Positions 8,653 to 16,440 of a stretch of DNA of 43,595 nucleotides are shown piece by piece. The stretch comes from Lachnospiraceae bacterium (lineage in GTDB: Bacteria; Bacillota; Clostridia; Lachnospirales; Lachnospiraceae): contig JAAWCS010000080.1 of assembly GCA_022793375.1 (NCBI GenBank), positions 1-43,595 of the forward strand, read 5' to 3'. Every line of letters starts with the position of its first letter. Positions within the stretch are counted from its first letter, which is position 1. A program made the translations under genes and the position numbers. Below the pieces are notes generated by a model. That model worked only from the letters and a program-made list of their open reading frames with translations. It searched no databases and was not told the origin of the DNA.

Positions 8653-9366
8653 CTATGAAGGCAGTTTGTCCCAGGCCCATTTCATAAATTCCTTCAAGCT
8701 GCCATGGGTAAAGGGCTCTGTGCCATATCCTTTCAGATCCACCAGATGATCGGTCACCAGGTAGGTCTGCATTCCCAGCTGCCCGGCGCTCATATCGTCG
8801 TCCGTGTCGTTGCCGACCATCAGGCAGTTCTTTGCCCGGCATCCGGCGGCGGCCAGCACTTCCTCATAATAGGCCGGGGAAGGTTTGCAGAAACGGCTGT
8901 TTTCATAGGTCGTAATCCAGTCAAAGTCCTCCGGCCGAAGCCCGGCCCAGCGAATCCGCGAAACGGTCGCAATGCGCGGAAACAGCGGGTTGGTAGCCAG
9001 CACAATCCGGCATCCTCTTTCCCGCAGTCGCCTTACAATCTGCACCGCCTCCTCCACCGGCTGAATCCGGCTTCCGATTTCCTGAAATTCATTTTCATAA
9101 AAATGCAGAAACGAATCCTCCACCTGTTCCCGTATCCGCCCGGAAAGTTCCTCAAAAAGCGTCCAAAAACAGTCCTCATTCGTCTGCTGTCCGTCGTTTT
9201 TCAGCATTGCCCTGGTGCCTGCCCATACGATCTTTTGCAGTTGGTTCGGATCCCAGCCCTGCTGCCCCATCACTTCACAAAGGCGTTTAAAATATCGCTG
9301 TACGAATTCCTCCTGATCCATGGACAAAAGCGTTCCGTCCAAGTCAAATAAAATTGTATCAATCAT
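8653..9366 (-). CDS. HAD superfamily hydrolase
   Basis: 237-residue phosphatase-like protein. HAD motif I DLDGTLL with the nucleophile aspartate is at residues 8-14, motif II is in VLATNPL, and motif IV is VGNDTDDDM, with a helical cap between motifs I and II. Substrate unknown; the cap suggests small phosphorylated metabolites. AGGAGG precedes the ATG at 9366, which overlaps the 3' end of the DUF951 gene by 8 nt, so the two are coupled. Confidence 0.87.
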   Translation of the reverse strand: MIDTILFDLDGTLLSMDQEEFVQRYFKRLCEVMGQQGWDPNQLQKIVWAGTRAMLKNDGQQTNEDCFWTLFEELSGRIREQVEDSFLHFYENEFQEIGSRIQPVEEAVQIVRRLRERGCRIVLATNPLFPRIATVSRIRWAGLRPEDFDWITTYENSRFCKPSPAYYEEVLAAAGCRAKNCLMVGNDTDDDMSAGQLGMQTYLVTDHLVDLKGYGTEPFTHGSLKEFMKWAWDKLPS

Positions 9367-9643
9367 CGCGGCCCTCCTGTCCCGGCATTGGCTGTTGCAT
9401 TGACTGTTGCGTTCCCTGCAGCGCTTCCGGTTTTTTAGCTTCCGGCCGATGATACTCGCTTTCACCGGCATGACGGACGCCGCGGCAGTTTTTTTCCACC
9501 AGGGTCCTCGGCGTCATAATTCCACGGCCGCAGCCCACGCATTGCAGCCGAAAATCAATCCCCACCCGCAGAACCTCCCATTCATGACTTCCGCAGGGAT
9601 GCGCCTTTTTCAGCTTAATCCGATCTCCTACCTCAAAATACAT
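9359..9643 (-). CDS. DUF951 family protein
   Basis: 94 residues starting MYFEVGDRIKLKKAHPCGSHEWEV with a CVGCG cysteine pair, the recognisable core of DUF951, a small beta-rich family of unknown function. The core ends near residue 55; the remaining 40 residues are a Gln/Pro/Glu-rich tail (QQSMQQPMPG) unlike the usual 60-70 residue members, so this copy has a C-terminal extension. It is the first gene of a coupled pair with the HAD hydrolase and has a dispersed repeat element just upstream of its Shine-Dalgarno site. Confidence 0.85.
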   Translation of the reverse strand: MYFEVGDRIKLKKAHPCGSHEWEVLRVGIDFRLQCVGCGRGIMTPRTLVEKNCRGVRHAGESEYHRPEAKKPEALQGTQQSMQQPMPGQEGRDD

Positions 9644-9661
9644 ATTCCGCTCCTGATTTCT

Positions 9662-9740
9662 ATATTATTGTCCGTCTTTTCAGGACATAATGGGATACCC
9701 TTGTGGTATTTCTATGTTATTGTCCGTCTTTTCCGAACAT
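9662..9740 (-). repeat. Dispersed 51-bp repeat, locus 1 (about 1.5 units)
   Basis: Units start at 9667 and 9719 (period 52). In the orientation of the downstream DUF951 gene the unit reads as a hairpin ATACC-ACAAG-GGTAT followed by CCATTA and a second hairpin TGTCC-TGAAAAGAC-GGACA. The second unit is partial and merges with the 3' end of the sirtuin gene. Related copies lie at 12.2-12.4, 25.3 and 37.56-37.71 kb. Confidence 0.8.
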
Positions 9741-10480
9741 CATACGCGCTCTCCGTCCGGCAGGCATTCCGCCAATATGGAGATCGGCTCGTTCAAAAGT
9801 AAATCCGCCCGGCCGTCCATTCCGGTTGCGGATTTATTGATTAACACCAGGCGCCGCCCTCTGTAATAGTCGATCAGCCCGGCGGCCGGATATACGGTCA
9901 GGCTGGTCCCGCCCACGATCAGCATGTCCGCCTCGTGAATGCAGCGCACTGCCTCTGAAAGCGTCTCCTGATTCAGGCCTTCTTCATACAGGACTACATC
10001 CGGCTTAATCACGCCGCCGCATTCACAGCGGGGGATTCCTTTGCTCTCCAGTATTGTCCCCAGGCCATAAAAACGGCCGCAGCGGCGGCAGACATTGCGC
10101 AGTACCGATCCGTGCAGTTCCAATACCTTTTTGCTGCCCGCCGCCTGGTGGAGCCCGTCTATGTTCTGCGTAATGACGGCTTTACACTTACCCTGTTCCT
10201 CTAGCCTGGCTAACGCCAGATGCGCCGCATTCGGCCGCGCCTCAGGGAACAGCATTTTATCCCGATAAAATTCAAAAAATTCTTCCGTGTGCGTTTCGTA
10301 AAAACTGCGGCTTAAAATCGTTTCCGGCCGGTATTTATATTTTTGACGATACAGCCCGTCGACACCGCGAAAATCCGGTATGCTGCTCTCCGTGGACACT
10401 CCTGCCCCGCCGAAAAATACAATATTCCCGCTCTCCCGGATCCACTGCCGCAGGATCTCTTTTTTCTCGCTGGTATTCAT
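9740..10480 (-). CDS. NAD-dependent protein deacylase, Sir2 family
   Basis: Removes acetyl or other acyl groups from lysines using NAD. The 246-residue protein has the NAD-binding GAGVSTESSIPDFRG (about residues 25-39), TQNIDGLH with catalytic neighbours, the active-site histidine in ELHGS, and a zinc module CRRCG...CECGG. Length and motifs fit bacterial CobB-type class III or U sirtuins. The Shine-Dalgarno AGGAGGGG lies upstream of the ATG at 10480. It ends inside a dispersed repeat; the last residues (CLPDGERV) may be altered by it. Confidence 0.93.
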   Translation of the reverse strand: MNTSEKKEILRQWIRESGNIVFFGGAGVSTESSIPDFRGVDGLYRQKYKYRPETILSRSFYETHTEEFFEFYRDKMLFPEARPNAAHLALARLEEQGKCKAVITQNIDGLHQAAGSKKVLELHGSVLRNVCRRCGRFYGLGTILESKGIPRCECGGVIKPDVVLYEEGLNQETLSEAVRCIHEADMLIVGGTSLTVYPAAGLIDYYRGRRLVLINKSATGMDGRADLLLNEPISILAECLPDGERV

Positions 10481-10616
10481 AACCGCCCCTCCTGATGCCG
10501 TCCGCTTAGTCGGCGTATTTTAGCCGCTCCCGCACGCGCGGCCGTCAAATCCGTCTTTATTATACGGGATTCTTCCAGGAATTTCAATAAAAAACCCGGT
10601 CCGTTCCAGATTTTAC

Positions 10617-10675
10617 TTGACAGGGTTTCTTCTTTCACCTATAATTTCTTTTAACTTAAAACTTTTAACTTAAAA
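10617..10675 (+). promoter_or_regulatory. degV promoter with tandem palindromic operator-like sites
   Basis: A strong sigma-A promoter, TTGACA (10617-10622), 17-nt spacer, TATAAT (10640-10645). Directly after the -10 come two head-to-tail copies of CTTTTAACTTAAAA (10648-10661 and 10662-10675); each contains the perfect palindrome TTTTAA-C-TTAAAA. A protein bound there would sit over the transcription start. Confidence 0.7.
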
Positions 10676-10739
10676 TAAAAAGCCGCAGACAGCCGTTCTT
10701 CTTTATTTATGGTTCGGTTCTGCTCCAAGGAGGATTTTT

Positions 10740-11579
10740 ATGATACGAATTATTACCGATAGTACCTGTGATCTGGATCGTGAGACAGCAGCCCGCCTGG
10801 GCATTGAGGTCATTCCCCTGTCGCTGCATTTTGGCAGTCAGGCGTATATTGACGGCGTTTCGATTGACCACGATACCTTTTATCAGAAGCTTTCCGAGGC
10901 CGACCGCCTGCCCACGACTTCGCAGTTAAATCCCGCAGACATTTTGGACGTGGTTTTGCCTTATCTGGAACAGGGCGACGATGTGGTCGGCATCTTTTTG
11001 TCGTCCAAACTCAGCGGCACGTTCCAATCCGCGGCCATTGCCGCCGCCATGTCCGAATCCGACCGTTTTTATCTGGTGGATTCTCAAAACGTCACCTTTG
11101 GCATGGCTCTGCTGGTCCATGTGGCATGCCGCCTGCGCGACGAGGGAAACAGTGCGGCCGAAATCGTGGCCGCTTTAGACAAATTGAAGGGGCGTGTCCG
11201 CCTGGTTGCCGTCGTCAATACGTTAAAATATCTGCAGATGGGCGGACGTATCAGCGCCGCCTCCGCCGCTATGGGCAATCTGCTGGGTATCAATCCGCTG
11301 GTCGGCGTTATTGACGGAGCGGTGGAAGCGATCGGCAAAACCCGCGGCAAAAAATCGGCCTACCGTCATCTTCTGAAGCTGGTGGAGGCCGATCTGCCGG
11401 ATCTTTCTTATCCGATCTATTTTGGTCATACCCACTCACCGGAAAATATGACGGAACTCCAGAATGCAATCATGCCTGCCTTGACGGCGCCGGCCGAAAT
11501 CTACTGTGCTGAGATCGGTTCCGTAATCGGAACGCATGTCGGCCCCGGCGCCGCCGGACTTGCTTATATCGCCAACTAG
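10740..11579 (+). CDS. DegV family fatty-acid-binding protein
   Basis: 279 residues, full length for DegV/FakB proteins, which bind a fatty acid and present it to fatty-acid kinase FakA. The N-terminus RIITDSTCDL, the SSKLSGTFQSA segment and the MGGRIS motif (about residues 163-168) are family hallmarks, as is GTHVGPGAAGLAY near the C-terminus. AAGGAGG lies 8 nt before the ATG. Transcribed alone from a consensus promoter with operator-like repeats. No fakA is in the window, so it must work with a kinase encoded elsewhere. Confidence 0.94.
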   Translation: MIRIITDSTCDLDRETAARLGIEVIPLSLHFGSQAYIDGVSIDHDTFYQKLSEADRLPTTSQLNPADILDVVLPYLEQGDDVVGIFLSSKLSGTFQSAAIAAAMSESDRFYLVDSQNVTFGMALLVHVACRLRDEGNSAAEIVAALDKLKGRVRLVAVVNTLKYLQMGGRISAASAAMGNLLGINPLVGVIDGAVEAIGKTRGKKSAYRHLLKLVEADLPDLSYPIYFGHTHSPENMTELQNAIMPALTAPAEIYCAEIGSVIGTHVGPGAAGLAYIAN

Positions 11580-11584
11580 ACGGC

Positions 11585-12178
11585 TCAGGGCGTACTAAAC
11601 CAGGTGTTGTCGATTTTACAATAGTCGGTTGCCCAACGATGATAATAGTCTGAACGGAAATAATATACGTTCTCCGGAATTGCCGCCGAGGTCAGCGCTT
11701 CTCTTACGGCCTGCTTGACTTCGTCTGTGGCGGCGGCCCGGCGAATCTGCGACGGCCAGGTGGAAAACTGGCCGTCTTGTTTTATGACGCCTTCTACCGT
11801 ATTCGGATAGTTTTCGCTTAAAACCCGGTTTACAACCACGCAGGCAATGGCCCGCTGGCATTCGTAACTCTCGCCGCCGCCTTCGGCCATCACGCAGCGC
11901 TCCAGCAAATCGAGTTGTTCCGTATCGATCGCAATGCGCCATTGGGGGGCGGCTTCGCTGTCCTGGGGCTCATCGTACATGTGCCATTCTACGCTGTTTC
12001 CCTCCAGGAGGTCGGCTTCCATCTGGCTCCACTCCAGCTCCTCTTCGTAGTCGGCCTGGGCGGTTGCCGGCCATATTGTCAGGCTAATGGCGAGGATGAG
12101 CAGTGCGGCCATTAGACGGGGAAGTTGGGGGGTTGGGTTATTTGGGTTGTTTTGTTTATTCCATTCTTTATTTTGCAT
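11585..12178 (-). CDS. SleB-like cell wall hydrolase (Hydrolase_2)
   Basis: 197-residue exported peptidoglycan hydrolase. After a polar Asn/Pro-rich N-terminus (residues 1-20) there is a hydrophobic signal or anchor segment (LMAALLILAISLTIWPATAQA). The catalytic domain follows, with the glutamate in VMAEGGGES (about residue 98) and CQRAIACVVVNRVLS, then YYFRSDYYHRWATDYCKI near the end, as in SleB/CwlJ lytic enzymes. No LysM or other binding domain is present. It may act in sporulation or vegetative wall turnover; context does not decide. A tandem repeat array lies right upstream of its start. Confidence 0.87.
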   Translation of the reverse strand: MQNKEWNKQNNPNNPTPQLPRLMAALLILAISLTIWPATAQADYEEELEWSQMEADLLEGNSVEWHMYDEPQDSEAAPQWRIAIDTEQLDLLERCVMAEGGGESYECQRAIACVVVNRVLSENYPNTVEGVIKQDGQFSTWPSQIRRAAATDEVKQAVREALTSAAIPENVYYFRSDYYHRWATDYCKIDNTWFSTP

Positions 12179-12198
12179 GTTTATTGGATCCTTTCTTG

Positions 12199-12425
12199 GT
12201 TATTGCCCGTGTTTGCACGGCGTGATGGGATTCCTTTGTGGTGATTCCTTGTTGTTGCCCTTATTGGCAGGGCATGATGGAATACCCTTGTGGTATTTCT
12301 TCGTTGTTGTCTGCGTTTTGGGGCATGGGGGATACCCTTGTGCTCTTTCTTTGGTTTTGCCCTTATTTTGGGAAACGGAAAAATTTGTTATGTTCCCATT
12401 ATTGACAGGGTTTGAGGGCCTTATT
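12199..12425 (-). repeat. Dispersed 51-bp repeat, locus 2 (4-5 units)
   Basis: Tandem units start near 12204, 12256, 12306 and 12356, with a degenerate fifth at about 12395; the spacing is 50-52 bp. The copies diverge but keep paired arms: unit 1 has CCGTG-CAAA-CACGG where others have TGCCC...GGGCA; unit 2 has ATACC-ACAAG-GGTAT. The array lies upstream of, and in the same sense as, the SleB-like gene. Paired changes in the arms suggest that structure is kept. Confidence 0.75.
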
Positions 12426-12594
12426 CACTTGCTTGTTTTTCATTTGCAGTCCGGGTGTTTTGCGAAGCTTTGATTTGATTTTGATTTGGCTTCGTTTTAT
12501 CTTTGTCGCAATGGATATGTGATGGGGTTGTTCCCCGGCTCGCAGTGCACCTCGCCTACGCTTCGCTTCTGCTCGGTCGCGGGCTCCGCCCTAT

Positions 12595-12656
12595 GCATGT
12601 GCTGAAATCCGGTTTTCCAGGCACAAATGCCTGGAAAACCTCCTTTCAGCACATGC
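12595..12656. repeat. Long near-perfect inverted repeat (26 paired bases)
   Basis: Left arm GCATGTGCTGAAA, internal TCC, GGTTTTCCAGGCA, loop CAAA, then TGCCTGGAAAACC, TCC, TTTCAGCACATGC. Two 13-bp stems are separated by a symmetric 3x3 mismatch. It is preceded by GC-rich sequence with CTTCGCTTC like that near the window start. The gap 12179-12772 contains no gene: it holds the repeat array, this hairpin and the ridA terminator; 12426-12594 shows nothing else definite. Confidence 0.75.
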
Positions 12657-12676
12657 GCACTGCTTGTTGCCAACGC

Positions 12677-12702
12677 AAAAACACCCGATTTTTATCGGGT
12701 GT
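12677..12702 (-). terminator. Rho-independent terminator of the hdrB-like/ridA unit
   Basis: Nine-base-pair stem ACACCCGAT / ATCGGGTGT with a 4-nt loop, followed on the minus strand by TTTTT. It lies about 70 nt after the ridA stop codon. Confidence 0.8.
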
Positions 12703-12772
12703 GGGGGATGGCTTTCTCACAAGAAGATAGCATAAAGAAATGGATTTGTCAACTTTTTCCAATTTTTTTATT

Positions 12773-13140
12773 TTATCGTACTGCGATTGCTTCTACTTCG
12801 ACTCTTACTGCCGGGTTTGGGAATGCTGCCCGGATCATCAGACGGGCGGGGTAGTTTTCACTGAAAAAGGATGCATATACCTGGTTTACAATTGTGGTGT
12901 CCGTTTCTGCTGCCACGTATATCGTCGTTTTTACGACATCTTCTAATGTCAAGCCTGCTCCTTCTACCTGTGCCTGGAGATTTTTCATTGCCTGCGCCGT
13001 CTGTGCGGCATCTCCGACTGCCATACTACCGGCAGCCGGGTCGATTCCTAACTGGCCGGATACATACAGCGTATCTCCGGCCAATACGGCCCCGCTTAAC
13101 GGATTTTTCGAGGTTGCACTTTTAAAAAACTTTTTTCCAT
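12773..13140 (-). CDS. RidA/YjgF family deaminase, apparent frameshift at residue 7
   Basis: RidA proteins hydrolyse reactive enamine/imine intermediates. The main frame covers AGDTLYVSGQLGIDP through RAAFPNPAVRVEVEAIAVR, including the conserved arginine of PARLMIR and the glutamates near the end. The ATG at 13140 has a strong AAAGGAG site, but its frame (MEKSFLKVQPR) stops after 14 codons. Moving back one base at 13123-13129 joins MEKSFLK to SATSKNPLSGAVLAGD and gives a complete protein of about 122 aa. The only in-frame start without the shift is a TTG at 13084, which loses the first strand. Either a one-base deletion in a T run, a sequencing error, or a -1 frameshift on the slippery heptamer T TTT TTA. 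An unusual hairpin (CCGCCGT/ACGGCGG, 13166-13188) precedes it. Confidence 0.7.
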
Positions 13141-13240
13141 GTTCGTTCTCCTTTCATTCTCCTGCCCGCCGTCCCCGGAGTACGGCGGAAGATGCTTCGT
13201 GCTATGTAACTATTTTCCGGCATAATGATTTGCTCTTTCT

Positions 13241-13894
13241 TTATCCTTCCAGCCCTAAAATCAGATCCATCAGATGAATCCCTTTTTTGCCGCCGATTTG
13301 AATCCCCTGTGTACACGGAACACAGTAGCATACTACCGGTTCGACCGGAATCAAACGGCAATGCTCGCGCATCAAAGCTTCCTGTTGTTCTTTACTGTGA
13401 GGTACAAACAAGCCCGGCGCTCTTTTGATAAACCGGTCCGGCGCATACTCTCCGTTTGCTTTGTGCAGCGGGGCATACAACGTGGTTCCGCAGTAACGTG
13501 TATGTTGACGATTTTCGGGCAGCTCTACGATGGATACCTGCATTTTTTGCAGCAGACTGCGCACAGCCTGCTGTACCCCCCGCCGGTCATATGCCCGCCA
13601 GCAGTCCTGCAGGGCCATCTTAGCTCCGTGCAGATCGGGAAGCGGAAACGTATCGTCCTCATCCAATACTTCCCATATCGATCTTCCCTTTGCCGGAGAA
13701 TCCTCCGCACAGATGGCCGCGCATGTGTTGCACACCGTAACCGCCGTATCGTCGGCTGTCAGAGCAAAATGCCCTTCCCGGCAACACCCTGCCACGGTAA
13801 AACCGTACCGCTCGCGGACAATTTCCGAAATACGGGCGCTGCCGGCCGGCGAAAAGGCCGTGTATTTACAGCTGGGATAATAGATTGTTGCCAT
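13241..13894 (-). CDS. Cysteine-rich (HdrB/CCG-domain-like) protein
   Basis: 217 soluble residues with a pattern like the cysteine-rich CCG domain of heterodisulfide reductase subunit B: IYYPSCKY at the start, GCCREG (about residue 37), CNTCAAIC (about residue 56), CW, CG, and a second set CYCVPC near residue 192. These cysteines probably bind an iron-sulfur cluster in a redox protein; the partner is unknown. AAGGAGA precedes the ATG at 13894. RidA follows after 100 bp, and the shared terminator at 12677 suggests one transcript. Exact family uncertain. Confidence 0.6.
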   Translation of the reverse strand: MATIYYPSCKYTAFSPAGSARISEIVRERYGFTVAGCCREGHFALTADDTAVTVCNTCAAICAEDSPAKGRSIWEVLDEDDTFPLPDLHGAKMALQDCWRAYDRRGVQQAVRSLLQKMQVSIVELPENRQHTRYCGTTLYAPLHKANGEYAPDRFIKRAPGLFVPHSKEQQEALMREHCRLIPVEPVVCYCVPCTQGIQIGGKKGIHLMDLILGLEG

Positions 13895-13951
13895 AAAATC
13901 TCCTTTCTTCTGTCTGTGTTCCCATGGCCTCCTGCTATACCTCCGCGGCCA

Positions 13952-15901
13952 TTAAGTAGAAATTGAAGTAAGATACTGCGGATCCAGCATAATGCCGCGA
14001 AATTGCGCAAATGTTTTACAGGACCGCAGAGCCTGAAGGACATCCGTTTCCAAAAGCAGCACGGACAAAGTCTGATACAGTGTCTGAAAATCAATCAGCG
14101 TATCCGGGGAAATTGCCATCAAAAACACGGCATGAACCATATATTTTCCCCACAATATACCTTCCAAAGATATATACACCGCAATCGTATTTTGTCTTGC
14201 CTGCGAATCTACCGCATGAGGAATCGCAAAGCCGGGATACCCTGTCGATATGGCGGTTTCCCGCGCCAGGACGCTTTCCAGAAAAGAGCAATCCACGCAG
14301 CCGTTCTTTTCCAGCCGGCCGCTCAGCTCTTTTATCACCGACTCTTTTGTCTGCCTGTCCCCCAACGCCGTGACAAAATTTCGCTCTTCGAAATAATAGG
14401 GGAAATTCTCTGTTAAATAGTTTAGCTGGCGTCGCCGCCAAACACGCTCCAGCGCATTTGCGATATGCTGTAAATCCTGGCGCGACAAAAGAGAAGAAAT
14501 ACAGACCTTTTCCCCGCCTCGCACACAAACCGATTGCTGTGTCGTAATTACCAGGTCATACTCCTGGCCCTTGGGCGCATTCTCCATTGCGGATACCGTC
14601 GTTAAAACCAGTTCTTCCCCAAAACGGGACGCTATTTTCTGAACGGCCTGATCGGCCAGCTGCAGGTAATTCGGCAAGATCAACAGACCATTTACCGCTT
14701 CTTCCGTCCGATACTGGCGCTGCAGTTCCCCATAAAGATGAAGTACAATAAATGAAACCTCATCCTCGCTCACCGGATGCGACAGCAAGCCCTGGTTACG
14801 CATCTCTTCTATAATTGCCAACGCTATATCATACAGAATCGGCGATTCCTGGCGCAGATCATCTTTTAACGGATTGCAAATCTGGTTTTGGCCACGGTTG
14901 CGCAGGATCATGTTCTTCAGATGAAGGGTGAACGTCGCCAAAAACGGTTCCTGATCCAGCGCGATCAGGTATCGTTTTTCAACCTGATGCATAATTCTGC
15001 GGATTTGGAGCAAAAATCCTGCATCCAAATAATCTGCCAGCGCTTCCATCGTGCCGGCCGCCAAAAAAGCAGAGTTTGATTTGATCAGAAACGCCAGCTG
15101 AAGATAGTCCTCATAGCTCACATTTACTTTAAGCCGGTTTTCAATGTAAGAACGCATCCTCAGGGCCAGCTGGTAAGCCGGATCTTTTTTCATGGAATCG
15201 GTCAGGCTCATCGCCCCGCTCTCTTCTTTGGCAAGCGGATCCCCGGACCGCAGCCGGCTCACCATAATACAAAGGTGGAGCATCAGGTTGCTGCGGGCAA
15301 AATCGTTTAGAAAAAACCCGTTTTCCCGGCAAACGGCCTCCAGCATGCGCAGCAGTCCGTCAACGTCCTCTTTGGGAAAATACTGCCCGAGGACGCCCAC
15401 GCCCATGAAATCGCTTTGCCGGCGCTCCTGCAGGACATGGCTCATCAACCGGCGCTTGTCCTTTTCCTTTCCATCCATATAAAGACGATTATTGCGGCAG
15501 TAAAAACGGATGTGCAGATAGGCATATGATACGTTCATCTTCTGAATATCATTTTTCAGCAGCGAATAACTGATGTAGAGTTCTTCACATAAATCATACA
15601 TATTCAGAGATAAAGCGTTCTCCAGCAGAAAACGATGGATGATGTAAAAAGATCGTTCCTTATATGTCTGCGGAAATTCTTCTTTTTTTGTATCCGGCCC
15701 GCAAAGCAGTTGCTCACGGTCCAGCCAATACCCGTCTTTAGAGGAACGAACAAGCGGTTTTTCGCGGCCGTCGTTGATTTCTTTTACATAGGTAATAATT
15801 GTTCGGCCAGAGACGCCCAAAAGCTTTGCGAGCTGACGCCCGGGCATTGGACGTGTGTTTTGCCGCAGCCTTTGAAGCAGCCTTTGCACATTGTCTGACA
15901 T
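13952..15901 (-). CDS. PRD-containing PTS-controlled regulator with EIIA domain (MtlR/LicR type)
   Basis: 649 residues from the ATG at 15901 (AAAGGA upstream). Order: N-terminal HTH (QLAKLLGVSGRTIITYVKEIN, residues about 22-42), a second winged-helix region, two PTS regulation domains (about 190-400), an EIIB-like domain containing a VSAMEN segment, and a C-terminal EIIA-fructose-type domain (about 500-649) with the phospho-histidine in AIPHAV. Such activators are switched by PTS phosphorylation at PRD, EIIB and EIIA residues. It is divergent from the PTS/GH1 operon it presumably controls; the divergent gap (15902-16155) holds the imperfect palindrome CCATC...GATGG (about 15947-15970) as a possible site. 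Confidence 0.9.
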   Translation of the reverse strand: MSDNVQRLLQRLRQNTRPMPGRQLAKLLGVSGRTIITYVKEINDGREKPLVRSSKDGYWLDREQLLCGPDTKKEEFPQTYKERSFYIIHRFLLENALSLNMYDLCEELYISYSLLKNDIQKMNVSYAYLHIRFYCRNNRLYMDGKEKDKRRLMSHVLQERRQSDFMGVGVLGQYFPKEDVDGLLRMLEAVCRENGFFLNDFARSNLMLHLCIMVSRLRSGDPLAKEESGAMSLTDSMKKDPAYQLALRMRSYIENRLKVNVSYEDYLQLAFLIKSNSAFLAAGTMEALADYLDAGFLLQIRRIMHQVEKRYLIALDQEPFLATFTLHLKNMILRNRGQNQICNPLKDDLRQESPILYDIALAIIEEMRNQGLLSHPVSEDEVSFIVLHLYGELQRQYRTEEAVNGLLILPNYLQLADQAVQKIASRFGEELVLTTVSAMENAPKGQEYDLVITTQQSVCVRGGEKVCISSLLSRQDLQHIANALERVWRRRQLNYLTENFPYYFEERNFVTALGDRQTKESVIKELSGRLEKNGCVDCSFLESVLARETAISTGYPGFAIPHAVDSQARQNTIAVYISLEGILWGKYMVHAVFLMAISPDTLIDFQTLYQTLSVLLLETDVLQALRSCKTFAQFRGIMLDPQYLTSIST

Positions 15902-16087
15902 GTCCTCGATCCTTTCCGCCTGCTGAATGCCTGCTGAGATTATTGTACCATCTCGACTATCGTCTCGATGGCGGCACTCGTCAAATGCCGGTTCGTGCAA
16001 GCACGACCGTCACTTTCCTCGTTATTGTAACACATTCGGCAAAAAAAATAGCCAAAACTCCTTCACCGGACCAGGAAATCGCTTTGG

Positions 16088-16117
16088 TTGAAGCGCACTG
16101 TCTCCCTCTGCTATACT
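16088..16117 (+). promoter_or_regulatory. Probable promoter of the PTS operon
   Basis: TTGAAG, 18-nt spacer, TATACT, ending 38 nt before the ATG at 16156. The -35 is imperfect, as expected for an activator-dependent promoter next to a PRD regulator. Confidence 0.5.
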
Positions 16118-16155
16118 GATCGCATCCAAATATCCGTAAGAAAGGAAGGAAAACG

Positions 16156-16405
16156 ATGGAAACACTACGAATACTCTTATGCTGCGGCGACGATTGACGC
16201 CCGCAGCGAAAGCCAGATAAGCGCATACATCAGTAAAATTGACGTGCTGCTTCTTGGCCCCCACTATGCAAACGAGGTCGAACATTTTCGGCAGGCCGGC
16301 GCGCCTTACGGGGTTGTTGTTGACGTCATTCCGGATGAAATCTATGGGATGGTCGACGGCAAAGGGTTGGTCGAGCTGGCTGTCAAAATGGCAGGCCGGC
16401 AATAA
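16156..16405 (+). pseudogene. PTS EIIB (lactose/cellobiose type), internal deletion and frame change
   Basis: EIIB normally takes phosphate from EIIA on a cysteine in a P-loop at its N-terminus and hands it to sugar. Here the ATG at 16156, with AAGGAAGG upstream, gives METLRILLCCG (cysteines present) and then stops after DD. The body of the domain, from ATIDARSES through LLLGPHYANEV to VDVIPDEIYGMV, continues in another frame to 16405. Compared with the family, roughly 20 residues after CCG (the P-loop AGMSxS and helix 1) are missing. The junction GCTGCGGCG looks like the scar of recombination between short direct repeats. An upstream TTG frame spans the body but lacks the cysteine, so it could not accept phosphate. 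Confidence 0.75.
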
Positions 16406-16440
16406 CAAAACAGGAATCTGCTAAAGAGAGAGGTATTAGT

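Noticed and set aside
16088..16155. Upstream TTG start that would make the EIIB frame continuous
   Set aside because: The TTG is part of the probable -35 box and no ribosome site precedes it; the product would lack the phospho-cysteine.
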